NCBI RefSeq assembly: GCF_036621415.1
Contig: NZ_CP030941.1
Span: forward strand, 3,408,001 to 3,472,000
Source: Nitratireductor thuwali
GTDB lineage: Bacteria > Pseudomonadota > Alphaproteobacteria > Rhizobiales > Rhizobiaceae
DNA length: 64,000 bases
Direction of reading: 5' to 3'
Positions 55,082-63,681 of this stretch are shown here, one piece after another (within the stretch, counting starts at the first letter, position 1; every line of letters starts with the position of its first letter). The position numbers and the translations under genes are program-made. The notes under the pieces are model-generated. The model saw only the letters and a list, made by a program, of their open reading frames with translations, had not been told where the DNA came from and ran no database searches.

Positions 55082-56641
55082 ATGGCAGTTGATCCCGGAA
55101 AGACAGTGGACATGGCGCGCGCGATGGTGATGGAGCCGGTCGCCGCCGCCGATTGGCTGGTGGTGGCACCCGTCGTCATCCCGCTCGTCTTCGGTGCCGT
55201 GATCCTGATGCTGCGCCACGAGACCAAGCTGCATGCGTGGACTGCCATCGCCGCGCTCGCCGCCACCCTGGCGGCCAATATCGGGCTCCTGGCGCGTGTC
55301 GTCGAAAACGGCCCGCTGGTAATGACGATGGGGCGCTGGCTGCCGCCTTTCGGCATCTCGTTCGCGGCAGACGCGCTGGGCGCGTCGCTGGCGCTGGTGG
55401 CAACGCTGGTGGCGCTGGTCTGCGCGGTCTATTCGATCTCCGACATCGGCGCGATCGGACGGCGATACGGGTTCTATCCCTTCATGCTCCTGATGATGGC
55501 CGGCGTCGGCGGGGCGTTCCTCACGGGCGACGTCTTCAATCTCTACGTCTGGTTCGAGGTCTTCCTGATCTCGTCCTTCGGGCTGCTGGTGCTGGGGTCC
55601 GAGCACCGCCAACTGGACGGCGCGACGAAATACGCCATCCTGAACCTCGTCGCCACGACGCTCTTCCTGACGGCGACGGCCTTTTTGTACGGCATCTTCG
55701 GTACGCTGAACATGGCCGACATTGCCCGCAAGGTCGACGGTTTGCGCGATACCGCGCCGCTGATGACGCTCGGCGTGATGTATCTCCTGGCCTTCGGCAT
55801 GAAGGCGGCCGCGTTTCCCGTCAATTTCTGGCTGCCGGCTTCCTACCACACGCCGCGTATCGTGACCGCTGCGCTGTTCGGCGGCATTCTGACCAAGGTC
55901 GGCGTATACGCGCTGCTGCGCACGCTGGTCATGCTTTTCCCGCCCGAGCTCGAATTGCTGTCGGGCCTGATTGCCTGGGTGGCGGGGCTGACGATGGTGA
56001 TCGGCATCATGGGCGCGCTGGCGCAGACGGATCTGCGCCGTGCCCTCGGCTTCGTCGTCATATCGGGCGTGGGCGTGATGATGGCCGGCCTGGCACTCGG
56101 GACGGGCGAGGGGCTTTCCGGCACGATCTTCTACGCTTTCCACTCGATGATCGTCATGGCTGCGCTTTATCTCCTGGCCGGGGTGATGAACGGTGTCGGC
56201 GGAAGCTACTCGATGCGCACGCTGTCCGGCCTCTATAGCGCCCATCCCATGCTGGCCGCCTTTGCGCTGCTCCTGATGCTGGCCGCCGCCGGGCTGCCGC
56301 CGGCCTCCGGCCTGTGGCCGAAGGTGATGCTGGTCCGCGCTTCGCTCGATGCGGGCTATCCGTGGCTGGCTTTTGCGATCCTGGCGACAGGGCTGCTGAC
56401 GACGCTGGCACTGGGGCGGATCTTCATCCTCACGATCTGGCGCCCGCGGGCGCAGGAGAGCCTGGCCGCCCCGGTTTCGCCGAGGCTCGGCTACGCGGTC
56501 CTTGGGGCGCTGTCGCTGCCGATCGTCCTCATGGGGCTTTATCCCGACCCCTTCATCCGCGTCGCCCAACTCGCCGCGGGCGGTCTTCTCGATGCAGCGC
56601 CCTATATCGGGGCCGTATATCCCGAGGGAGCCGGCCAATGA
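55082..56641 (+). CDS. mrpD: Na+/H+ antiporter subunit D
   Basis: This protein of about 519 residues is homologous to ND4/ND2-type subunits, with about 14 spans. [64 protein letters not shown] and [17 protein letters not shown] are conserved, including the Glu and Lys of the proton channel. The first 15 residues are hydrophilic; an ATG at 55112 is a possible alternative start. The stop overlaps the mrpE ATG. Confidence 0.92.
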   Translation: MAVDPGKTVDMARAMVMEPVAAADWLVVAPVVIPLVFGAVILMLRHETKLHAWTAIAALAATLAANIGLLARVVENGPLVMTMGRWLPPFGISFAADALGASLALVATLVALVCAVYSISDIGAIGRRYGFYPFMLLMMAGVGGAFLTGDVFNLYVWFEVFLISSFGLLVLGSEHRQLDGATKYAILNLVATTLFLTATAFLYGIFGTLNMADIARKVDGLRDTAPLMTLGVMYLLAFGMKAAAFPVNFWLPASYHTPRIVTAALFGGILTKVGVYALLRTLVMLFPPELELLSGLIAWVAGLTMVIGIMGALAQTDLRRALGFVVISGVGVMMAGLALGTGEGLSGTIFYAFHSMIVMAALYLLAGVMNGVGGSYSMRTLSGLYSAHPMLAAFALLLMLAAAGLPPASGLWPKVMLVRASLDAGYPWLAFAILATGLLTTLALGRIFILTIWRPRAQESLAAPVSPRLGYAVLGALSLPIVLMGLYPDPFIRVAQLAAGGLLDAAPYIGAVYPEGAGQ

Positions 56642-57111
56642 CCCTCTACCTGATCAACATACTCCTGGCGCTTGCCTGGACGGCGGTGACGGGTTCGTTC
56701 TCGCTGGCCAATATCGTGCTCGGTTTCGTGCTTGGCGCGGGCGCGATCTACCTTATCCGGGAACAGGTGGGCTCGCTCGGCTATTTCGCCCGGCTCGTCC
56801 GGCTGACCGGGCTGGCGGCGCTTTTTCTCTACGAGCTGGTGCTGTCGGCATGGCGGGTGGCGGTGCTCGTGCTGACGCCGAACATGGACCTGAAGCCGGG
56901 CATCTTCGCCTACCCGCTGAAGGCCGACCGCGATTTCGAGATAACGCTCCTGGCCAATCTCATCACCCTGACGCCGGGAACGCTCGCCGTCGACGTCTCC
57001 GAAGACCGCAAGTATCTCTATGTGCACGCGATCGATTGCTCCGATGTGGAAGCGCTGAAGCGGGACATAGCGGAGGGCTTCGAGCGCAAGATAATGGAGG
57101 CGTTCCGATGA
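56638..57111 (+). CDS. mrpE: Na+/H+ antiporter subunit E
   Basis: This 157-residue protein has two or three N-terminal spans and a cytoplasmic C-terminal domain. [33 protein letters not shown] is the MrpE signature. It overlaps mrpD and mrpF by four bases each (ATGA junctions). Confidence 0.92.
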   Translation: MTLYLINILLALAWTAVTGSFSLANIVLGFVLGAGAIYLIREQVGSLGYFARLVRLTGLAALFLYELVLSAWRVAVLVLTPNMDLKPGIFAYPLKADRDFEITLLANLITLTPGTLAVDVSEDRKYLYVHAIDCSDVEALKRDIAEGFERKIMEAFR

Positions 57112-57449
57112 CCGATGGCAGCTACTTCCGGGACCTGGCGGAGCTCATCGCGCTCGCCGTGCTGAGCGCCTCCTTCCTGGTCGCCGTGGTGCGCGTCGTG
57201 CTTGGCCCGAGCCTGCCGGACCGGGTGCTGAGCCTGGACATGCTGGTCTTCGTCGCAATCGGCTTTATCGTCGTTTTGAGCATCCGGACCGGATATACGC
57301 TCTACCTCGACATAGCGATCGCACTGGGCCTGGTCGGTTTCCTGGCAACGATCGCCTTCGCGCGCTTCATCCTCAGCAGGCGCTATGAGGAAGAGCCCAC
57401 CGCCAAGGACGAGCCCGGCGGCGCATATGGGGAGAGCAACAATGATTGA
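57108..57449 (+). CDS. mrpF: Na+/H+ antiporter subunit F
   Basis: This 113-residue protein has three spans, with [30 protein letters not shown] and [23 protein letters not shown] typical of MrpF. In studied Mrp systems this subunit lies near the Na+ path. The tail is acidic. It overlaps mrpG by eight bases. Confidence 0.92.
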   Translation: MTDGSYFRDLAELIALAVLSASFLVAVVRVVLGPSLPDRVLSLDMLVFVAIGFIVVLSIRTGYTLYLDIAIALGLVGFLATIAFARFILSRRYEEEPTAKDEPGGAYGESNND

Positions 57450-57795
57450 CCTGCTGCAGAACCTGCTGGTCGGAACGCTTCTCATGATCGGCGCGGCTTT
57501 TACGCTGGTCGCCACCATCGGGCTGCTCCGCCTGCCTGACGTCTATACGCGCATGCACGCGGCGTCGAAGGCCGGTACGCTCGGCGCCGGACTGGCGCTC
57601 GTGGCGCTTGCCATCTTTGCCGAAGACCATGCGACGGTGACACGCGCGCTGGCGGCGGTCGTTTTCCTCATGCTGACCGCGCCCATATCCGCGCATCTGC
57701 TGGCCAAGGCCTCCTATGAGGCCGGCTACCGCCTCTGGGACGGTTCGGTTCACGACGACATGGCCGACGCCGACAAAGCCAAGCCATCCGACTGA
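57442..57795 (+). CDS. mrpG: Na+/H+ antiporter subunit G
   Basis: This 117-residue protein has three spans with [25 protein letters not shown] and [21 protein letters not shown], the MnhG/PhaG signature. It is the last gene of the Mrp operon. A long inverted repeat begins eight bases after its stop. Confidence 0.92.
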   Translation: MIDLLQNLLVGTLLMIGAAFTLVATIGLLRLPDVYTRMHAASKAGTLGAGLALVALAIFAEDHATVTRALAAVVFLMLTAPISAHLLAKASYEAGYRLWDGSVHDDMADADKAKPSD

Positions 57796-57803
57796 GCTTC
57801 CGG

Positions 57804-57931
57804 TCCTTTCGCGCGTCGAAATGCCTGCGTCCGCCGGCACGCCGTGTCCTTTGTCCTCCGCGGTCGTCATCCGCTTAGATGCGACCGCAGCACGGCTGGC
57901 CCGGCGGCAGGCATTTCGACGCGCGAAAGGA
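57804..57931. repeat. Long inverted repeat with 25-bp perfect arms
   Basis: Positions 57804-57828 and 57907-57931 are exact reverse complements of 25 bp, separated by 78 bp that contain further GC-rich complementarity (CCGCCGG/CCCGGCGG). There is no coding signal. The RNA would form one long hairpin right after mrpG. It could be the operon terminator or a small MITE-like element. The remaining 300 bp before mucR are AT-rich and hold no gene. Confidence 0.7.
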
Positions 57932-58234
57932 CGCGGTAATTGTTTTGGCCGGGCGCCGACTTCTCCGCATCTTCAAATCCGACATTCGAGCCTATGCGGC
58001 AGTATTGCCGGCAGTATCGCTTTCGAAATGTTGCGCAAGAATTGAAATTAAGTATAACAGACATATATCATTTTGAGCCGTGAAGGAAATTGTGAGTTGA
58101 CCGCATTCAACAAACCATGAATACGTGTTTATGTTTGCGGATGGGGACTCTCAAACGAAGCTTCTCAGAGAGATGAAAAATGAAACGTTTGGGTGGCGGC
58201 AAGCGTTCAAACGAAATGATGTTGGGGCAAGGTA

Positions 58235-58660
58235 ATGGAAATGACAGAACAACAAACAACCAATGACGAAATGCTCATTGAGCTGACGGCAGACGTCGTC
58301 GCTGCTTATGTGAGCAACAACCCGGTCCCGGCTTCCGAGCTGCCGAACCTGATTGCCGACGTGCACAGCGCCCTGGGCCGGGTCAACCGCACCTCCGAGC
58401 AGCCGCCGGCCGAAAAGCAGAAGCCCGCGGTCAATCCGAAGCGCTCCGTTCACGACGACTTCATCATCTGTCTCGAGGACGGCAAGAAGTTCAAGTCGCT
58501 CAAGCGCCACCTGATGACCCATTACGGCCTGACGCCCGAGCAGTACCGCGAGAAATGGGGCCTTGACGCCAACTATCCCATGGTCGCTCCCAGCTATGCG
58601 GTGGCCCGTTCTCAGCTTGCGAAGAAAATGGGCTTGGGACGCAAGCGCAAGGCCCGTTAA
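58235..58660 (+). CDS. mucR: Ros/MucR-family transcriptional regulator
   Basis: This 141-residue regulator has the MucR N-terminus ([34 protein letters not shown]) and the zinc-finger-like DNA-binding domain [37 protein letters not shown]. In Ros the metal ligands are Cys79, Cys82, His92 and His97; here positions 79 and 92 are kept, 82 is Asp, and 97 is Tyr with His at 96. MucR proteins bind AT-rich DNA and control exopolysaccharide, motility and virulence or symbiosis genes. An ATG at 58241 has better Shine-Dalgarno spacing than 58235. The AT-rich leader fits autoregulation. Confidence 0.9.
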   Translation: MEMTEQQTTNDEMLIELTADVVAAYVSNNPVPASELPNLIADVHSALGRVNRTSEQPPAEKQKPAVNPKRSVHDDFIICLEDGKKFKSLKRHLMTHYGLTPEQYREKWGLDANYPMVAPSYAVARSQLAKKMGLGRKRKAR

Positions 58661-58692
58661 GCCGAGGGCTGAATAATCCTTCATTGCTGCCA

Positions 58693-58725
58693 CCGGCCCG
58701 GAAATCCCTAAGGTTTCCGGGCCGG
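58693..58725 (+). terminator. Hairpin terminator candidate of mucR
   Basis: CCGGCCCGGAAA (58693-58704) and TTTCCGGGCCGG (58714-58725) form a 12-bp perfect stem with a 9-base loop. The A3/T3 at the loop end and lack of a long T-run make it less than classical. It sits 33 bp after mucR and before the convergent 58747-59145 gene. Confidence 0.6.
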
Positions 58726-58746
58726 CGCGTTTCTGGAGCCGGCGGT

Positions 58747-59145
58747 TCAAGCTGGCGGCCTGCCATCGCCCGCGGCCGGCGGGCGCCGGCGGCGCTGCCG
58801 TCTGATCGTGACCGCATCGAGCGATGAACGCCGGCGCTTCAAGATCGCCGCATCGCCCGCTTCCGTTCGGCTGCTCTCCATGCATAAGCGGGCGAAAGCG
58901 TTCTTCAGGGCGATGTGCCGGTTGAGATCATAGCTCCAGTGACCGCGAAGGCCCTTCAGCCTTTCGCGCTCGAGCAGGCGTGAGACGCGCCGCTGGACTG
59001 CCGTGCGGGCCTCGCCTGCCGAGCGCAGCGCTTCCTGCAAGTCGACCCCCGTCATGATGAAGAATGCCGCGTTCTGCCGCGCTTCCGCGACACGCTGCTG
59101 TCTGGCGCTGCGAAACGCCGCCATATCCGCCTTAAGAGAATGCAT
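58747..59145 (-). CDS. Hypothetical basic helical protein
   Basis: I do not recognise this 132-residue protein. It is strongly basic and helical (FRSARQQRVAEARQNAAFFIMTGVDLQEALRSAGEARTAVQRRVSRLLERERL), with an Arg-rich C-terminus (RRQRRRRPPA), which suggests nucleic-acid binding. GGAGG lies six bases before the ATG at 59145. An open frame continues upstream but without a better start. It is divergent from the DnaA-domain gene. Confidence 0.55.
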   Translation of the reverse strand: MHSLKADMAAFRSARQQRVAEARQNAAFFIMTGVDLQEALRSAGEARTAVQRRVSRLLERERLKGLRGHWSYDLNRHIALKNAFARLCMESSRTEAGDAAILKRRRSSLDAVTIRRQRRRRPPAAGDGRPPA

Positions 59146-59317
59146 GCCTGACCTCCGTGTTCGCCGACCATTCTGCAGCAGGGCGGACAAGCGGGGATAA
59201 ATCGGCGGCATATTTGGCGGGGTGGAAGATTAAAAGGCAATCGAAACAGTTAGTTATCGATTCTCCCTGTTGGTTTTTGTTCTTTATTTGTTCACGGTTA
59301 CCGCGATAGGGGATATA

Positions 59318-59333
59318 AGGAATATATTCCTTT
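59318..59333. promoter_or_regulatory. 16-bp perfect palindrome upstream of the DnaA-domain gene
   Basis: AAGGAATATATTCCTT is fully symmetrical and lies 20 bp before the GTG at 59353, in a 207-bp AT-rich divergent region. It is a likely operator, possibly for one of the two flanking DNA-binding proteins. Confidence 0.5.
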
Positions 59334-59352
59334 TAACCCTGGGGGAAATTCA

Positions 59353-59772
59353 GTGCCGACGATTCCAATACACGACCTTACCGCCCAGGCGAGCAATCAA
59401 GCGATGGCCGAGCCTTCCATCGGGCACTGGCGCCGGCTGAGCGCGGTGAACGATGAGCGGATCACCGATATCTGCGAAGGCATCATGGACCTGACCGCAG
59501 CGCTTTTCGATGTAAGCGGCAGGGAGCTGCGCAGCCCTGGCCGCAGTTCCACGAGCGTGGCGCGCGTTCGGCAGATCGGGATGTATGTCGCTCATGTGGT
59601 GCTGCGGCTGAACATGACCGAGATCGGGCGCGGCTTCGGCCGGGACAGGACCACGGTCATGCACGCCTGCCACATGATCGAGGATATGAGGGAGGATCCA
59701 GACTTCGACCAGATCATCATAACGGCGGAGCGGGTGACGGCCGCCGCCTTCCGGTACATGGAGGCGCGCTGA
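59353..59772 (+). CDS. Stand-alone DnaA domain IV-like DNA-binding protein
   Basis: This 139-residue protein contains only the DNA-binding domain IV of DnaA at about residues 50-120. It includes the signature VARVRQIGMYVAHVVLRLNMTEIGRGFGRDRTTVMHACHMIE, matching the GRDHTTVxHA basic loop that reads DnaA boxes; the AAA+ domain is absent. It starts with GTG after GGGGGAAA. The 16-bp palindrome at 59318 lies just upstream. It could compete with DnaA for its boxes or act as a transcription factor. The next gene begins one base after the stop. Confidence 0.75.
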   Translation: MPTIPIHDLTAQASNQAMAEPSIGHWRRLSAVNDERITDICEGIMDLTAALFDVSGRELRSPGRSSTSVARVRQIGMYVAHVVLRLNMTEIGRGFGRDRTTVMHACHMIEDMREDPDFDQIIITAERVTAAAFRYMEAR

Positions 59773-59773
59773 C

Positions 59774-60595
59774 ATGAAACGAGGCGATGCAGATACCACG
59801 CGCGCAGGGTGCGAGCGCACGCGGCTGATCCGATTTCTGGCAAAGGGGCCGGGCCGTCTGGAAAATGCGGCGCGCGCGGATCGCGTACTGGTGGACGGCG
59901 GCGACAGGGGAACGGTTTCGGCAAGCCCGGACGTGGTCGCGGAACTGACCCGGGCAGGCATCATCGAGCGCCGGGCCGACCGGATCGAACTCACCTCCGA
60001 TGGCGTGGCGAGCAGCCGGCGGGCCGATGCGGCGGGCGATGCCTTCGCAACCCAGCACCGATCCCTCGACACGGTGCGCACCGAGATAGGCGGCCAGTGG
60101 ACGGATATGACGATCAATCTCCGCGAATCGCCGCTCGCCCGGCTGGCAAGGCAGCGCGGACGGCACAAAGCAGCCTTTCTCGGCGAGCGGGAATTTCGCG
60201 CCGGAGAGCGCCTGCGCGCCGACTATACGCGTGGCCAGATCATGCCGCGTCTCGGCGCGAACTGGAGTGAAGCGGTGGCGAGCGGGCGGCGCGGGAGCCA
60301 CGAAAACGGCATCGGCGAACTGACCGATGCGGCGCTTTCGGCACGCCAGCGCGTTGAGAAAGCCCTCGACGCGGTCGGCCCCGAGCTTTCGGGCGTTCTC
60401 GTCGACATATGCTGTTTTCTAAAGGGGCTGGAGCAGGTGGAGGCCGAGCGCGGCTGGCCGGTGCGCTCTGCCAAGATCGTGCTGAAGACGGCGCTCGGCG
60501 CACTCGCCCGGCACTATGAGCCGCGGCACGCGCGGCAGCGGCGGTCGGTCCTGCATTGGGGAGCGGCGGATTTTCGTCCCAGCATCAAACGGTGA
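59774..60595 (+). CDS. DUF6456 protein
   Basis: This 273-residue protein has an N-terminal winged-helix-like part (LIRFLAKGPGRLENAARADR, VVAELTRAGIIERRADRIELTSDG) and a C-terminal DUF6456 domain (NLRESPLARLARQR, FLGEREFRAGERLRADYTRGQIMPRLGANWS, RGWPVRSAKIVLKTALGALARHY). DUF6456 is widespread in Hyphomicrobiales and of unknown function. The ATG is one base after the DnaA-domain gene's stop, so the two should be made together. DNA binding is inferred. Confidence 0.72.
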   Translation: MKRGDADTTRAGCERTRLIRFLAKGPGRLENAARADRVLVDGGDRGTVSASPDVVAELTRAGIIERRADRIELTSDGVASSRRADAAGDAFATQHRSLDTVRTEIGGQWTDMTINLRESPLARLARQRGRHKAAFLGEREFRAGERLRADYTRGQIMPRLGANWSEAVASGRRGSHENGIGELTDAALSARQRVEKALDAVGPELSGVLVDICCFLKGLEQVEAERGWPVRSAKIVLKTALGALARHYEPRHARQRRSVLHWGAADFRPSIKR

Positions 60596-60611
60596 GCGGC
60601 AGGTCGGGGGA

Positions 60612-61037
60612 CTAAGCGGCGGCGACGGCGGCGTTTGCCTCGTCCTTGATGCGCTGGACCATGGCGCGCAGCCCGTTCGCGCGCTGTGGGGTGAGGTGTT
60701 CGTCGAGGCCCAGCTCGCGCATCGTCCCTTCGGCATCGATGGCGGTGATCTCGCTGGCGCGGCGGCCGGAAAAAAGCGCCATCATGATGGCAACGAGGCC
60801 GCGCACGATATGCGCATCCGAATCGCCTTTGAAATGGATGACCGGATCGGCGCCTTCGCCGGTTTCGGTGACGAGCCAGACCTGGCTGACGCAGCCGCGC
60901 ACCTTGTGGCGGTCGTCCCGCGCCTCGTCGGGGAAGGGGCCAAGCTCGTTGCCGAGTTCGATGATGTAGCGGTAGCGCTCCTCCCAGTCGTCCAGGAAGG
61001 CGAAATCGTCTCGAATGGCGTCAATAGTGATGGTCAT
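60612..61037 (-). CDS. sufE: SufE family sulfur acceptor protein
   Basis: This 141-residue protein accepts sulfur from the cysteine desulfurase SufS for Fe-S cluster assembly. The acceptor Cys is in VRGCVSQVWLV near residue 49, and WEERYRYIIELGNELGPFPDEARDD is the family N-terminal helix. I start at ATG 61037; an ATG three codons upstream (61046) is also possible, and neither has a good Shine-Dalgarno sequence. It ends 16 bp from the convergent DUF6456 gene. Confidence 0.88.
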   Translation of the reverse strand: MTITIDAIRDDFAFLDDWEERYRYIIELGNELGPFPDEARDDRHKVRGCVSQVWLVTETGEGADPVIHFKGDSDAHIVRGLVAIMMALFSGRRASEITAIDAEGTMRELGLDEHLTPQRANGLRAMVQRIKDEANAAVAAA

Positions 61038-61068
61038 GCGCTGCATATAGTGGCTGCGCGGGCCGACG

Positions 61069-61440
61069 TCACGGTTTTTCGGCGTTCTTTTCGGAGGCTT
61101 CTATGCTGCCGGTGGTCAGGGCGGGGCCGTCGGGCCGAGGCGTTTGGACGGCCGTTTCAACGACTGCTTCGCCCGTTGGCTCCGTGTCCATCAGGCCGGA
61201 AGCGATGGAGACGGCCTGCCTGGCGCGGGCCGCGATCGTCGCCAGGGCGGCGCGGCCGGTTTCGCAGACCTCCGGTTTGCGCTCGCAGATGCCGACCATG
61301 TCGACAACCGCCTCCCGGGCGGCGAAGAACGCCTGGATGGGACCGACGGCGTCCGGGCCTTCGCCCTTGGAGCCGGTGTCGAGCGGGATGACGAGCAGCA
61401 CCAGTGAAAGCCAGAAGGCGGATCGTATGATAAATCCCAT
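61069..61440 (-). CDS. DUF5330 protein, secreted or membrane-anchored
   Basis: This 123-residue protein begins with a hydrophobic segment (FIIRSAFWLSLVLLVIPL) and continues with AFFAAREAVVDMVGICERKPEVCETGRAALATIAARA, the DUF5330 core, with two cysteines that may pair. The C-terminal 35 residues are Pro/Thr-rich. It precedes sufE on the same strand and is divergent from the histidine kinase. Function is unknown. Confidence 0.7.
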   Translation of the reverse strand: MGFIIRSAFWLSLVLLVIPLDTGSKGEGPDAVGPIQAFFAAREAVVDMVGICERKPEVCETGRAALATIAARARQAVSIASGLMDTEPTGEAVVETAVQTPRPDGPALTTGSIEASEKNAEKP

Positions 61441-61723
61441 TTGACAGTCCCCAGAATGCCGCCCCGGTTTCCGGGGCTTTCCTTCGAACAATCTCGCACA
61501 GGCAGGCCAAGGACAAATTGAGAAATTGGCTAAAATTGGAGGCAATTGAAATTCAAAGCGGCGAAGGATGGCTGTTGAATCGATCTTTCGACGAAGGCGC
61601 AAGTGCCGCTTAATCTTCCGTTTACCAGCGAAGCTTCTGAAAAGGCACGAAAAGCGCCGGCAGCGGCGGCTTTCGGCGTCTGCGCCCGAGGGTTTTTCAA
61701 CGGGCGCAACCGGCCACGCTTTG

Positions 61724-61731
61724 TTAACCAT
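61724..61731 (+). promoter_or_regulatory. CtrA-type box TTAACCAT
   Basis: The octamer TTAACCAT matches the motif reported for CtrA in Hyphomicrobiales and lies 34-43 bp before the likely starts of the histidine kinase. The rest of the 333-bp divergent region shows no other gene. Confidence 0.45.
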
Positions 61732-61773
61732 GCCGGCATTCGGGCGCGCCGTGGGAGCGAAAAAGTGGTGGAT

Positions 61774-63681
61774 ATGGGCATTGAACGGGCTCCTGGCGCG
61801 CGCACTTATCCATTCCTTAAAAGGTGGGTGCGAGTTTCGCTTTCAGAACGAGAATTCGTCCAGATGCAGACCTGGCGGACACGAGTAGAGCGCGTCGAGT
61901 TGAGTACACGAGCCTCCATAGCAGCAGAATGGCCCATGGGCGCCGCACAAGCGTGCGCGCGGCTGTTGCATCCTTCCGTCGTGGAGGATGCGGAGCGTGC
62001 GCGGCAGAAGAGGCTTCTGGGCGTGCTGCTCGCCGGCCCCGTGCTGGCCGCAGCCGGCCTTCTGCTGGTGCTGCCCGGCCACATGGATGGTGCCGCTTCG
62101 GCGGCCTGGGCGGCGATGATGCTCGGCCTTGGCTTGCTGCTTCCCTTTGTGCTGATCGCCACGGCTCTGCGCCAGCTGGTGGAGCCGGCCGCCCTCGTCG
62201 CAGGCGTTGCTGCCGCCGGATCGCTGACCGCCCTTGCGGGCGGAGCGGCGGCGCCGATGGCCGGCCTCTGCGCTGCGCTTGCAATCGAGGCGGCATGGGT
62301 AGGGCGCTCGCGCCCGGCCGCGGCGGCGGGCATGGGTGCGGCAGGCATTGCCATGATAGCGGGCGCCCTGTTTCCATGGGAAGCGGCGGGCACCCTGTCG
62401 CCGGCCTGGGGCTGGCTCGTCATCAGTGTTTATGGCGCCACGCTGGCCGCCCGGATTCCGTTTTCCAAGGGGCAGGCCGCAACGGAAGAGGGTGGCGACG
62501 GGCCGCTGGAGATCGAGGAACTGACGGGCGCGGCCGTGTTCCAGATGACGCCGACCGGCGACATCGTGCAGGCATCGGACCGGACACGCCAATTGCTGGG
62601 CGTCGCGCCCGAAATAATGCTTGGCAGCGGTCTCTTCGACCGTCTGCTCGTCGCCGACCGGGTGGTCTATCTTTCGGCGCTGGCCGATCTGCGCGACGGC
62701 TGCGACCGGAAATCCCTGCGCGTGCGGCTTCGCCGGGCCGTTGGAGAAGCGGGCGAGGGCGCGTACCGGCCCTTCTTCCTTGAACTCGTGAGGCGCGGGG
62801 ACGCAGAAGCGATCGCCGGCGTTCTATGCGAGGACCGGCTCGCCGCCGAGCTCGAGCAGGCCTTTGCCGAGGCGCGCGAGAACGCGCAGGCCGCGGCGCT
62901 GTCGAAGACGCAGTTCCTGGCGTCGGTGAGCCACGAATTGCGCACGCCGCTGAACGCCATCGTGGGCTTCTCCGACGTGCTGGCGAACGAGATGTTCGGA
63001 CCGTTCGCCAACGAGAAGCAGCGCGAATATGTGGGCCATATCCGCGAAGCGGGCGATCACCTGCTTTCCGTCGTGAACGCGATCCTCGACGTTTCCAAGC
63101 TCCAGTCCGGCACCTATGCGCTCGGCTCGGAACCCTTCGAGTTCGATCAGGCGGTCCAGATGGCGATGCGCATGAACGCGCAGAAGGCGCAGGAGAAGGG
63201 CATATCCCTCGACGCAGACATCGCCGACGACGTGGGCGTGGTGGATTGCGACCGCCGGGCGGTGCAGCAGATCCTGATCAACCTCCTGTCCAACGCCGTC
63301 AAGTTCACGCCCGCCGGGCAGGTGGAGGTTTCCGCGCACCGTCTGGGCGACAGGCTCGACTTCACCGTGAGCGATACCGGCATCGGCATAGCGGCCGACG
63401 ACCTGGAACGGCTGGGCACGCCGTTCATGCAGGTGCACAGCGACTATACGCGCCATGTCGAGGGGACAGGCCTCGGCCTGACCCTGGTGAAGGGCTTGGT
63501 CGGTCTTCTCAACGGGGGCATGAGCATCGACAGTACGCCCGGGAAGGGTACGAGCGTGACGGTGTCGCTGCCGGTGGGCCATCGGCACCGTGCGGAGGAA
63601 GACAGCGAGGAGCATGGCCCGACCTGCCGGGAAGTCTGGAATAGCGAGTGGAAAGATGACGCATTACGCAAGACAGCCTGA
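61774..63681 (+). CDS. Membrane sensor histidine kinase, DivJ/PleC/PdhS type
   Basis: This protein of about 635 residues has some five or six membrane spans (about residues 75-235), a PAS-like domain (AAVFQMTPTGDIVQASDRTRQLLGVAPEIML), the HisKA box SVSHELRTPLNAIVGFSDVLANEMFGPF with the phosphorylated His, and an HATPase domain with NLLSNAVKF, DTGIGI and GTGLGLTLVKGLVGL. The box and GLGLTLVKGLV resemble DivJ/PleC kinases that control DivK and thereby CtrA. GTG 61765 or ATG 61774 follows GGGAG; ATG 61864 is a shorter option. It overlaps the next gene by 26 bp. Confidence 0.82.
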   Translation: MGIERAPGARTYPFLKRWVRVSLSEREFVQMQTWRTRVERVELSTRASIAAEWPMGAAQACARLLHPSVVEDAERARQKRLLGVLLAGPVLAAAGLLLVLPGHMDGAASAAWAAMMLGLGLLLPFVLIATALRQLVEPAALVAGVAAAGSLTALAGGAAAPMAGLCAALAIEAAWVGRSRPAAAAGMGAAGIAMIAGALFPWEAAGTLSPAWGWLVISVYGATLAARIPFSKGQAATEEGGDGPLEIEELTGAAVFQMTPTGDIVQASDRTRQLLGVAPEIMLGSGLFDRLLVADRVVYLSALADLRDGCDRKSLRVRLRRAVGEAGEGAYRPFFLELVRRGDAEAIAGVLCEDRLAAELEQAFAEARENAQAAALSKTQFLASVSHELRTPLNAIVGFSDVLANEMFGPFANEKQREYVGHIREAGDHLLSVVNAILDVSKLQSGTYALGSEPFEFDQAVQMAMRMNAQKAQEKGISLDADIADDVGVVDCDRRAVQQILINLLSNAVKFTPAGQVEVSAHRLGDRLDFTVSDTGIGIAADDLERLGTPFMQVHSDYTRHVEGTGLGLTLVKGLVGLLNGGMSIDSTPGKGTSVTVSLPVGHRHRAEEDSEEHGPTCREVWNSEWKDDALRKTA

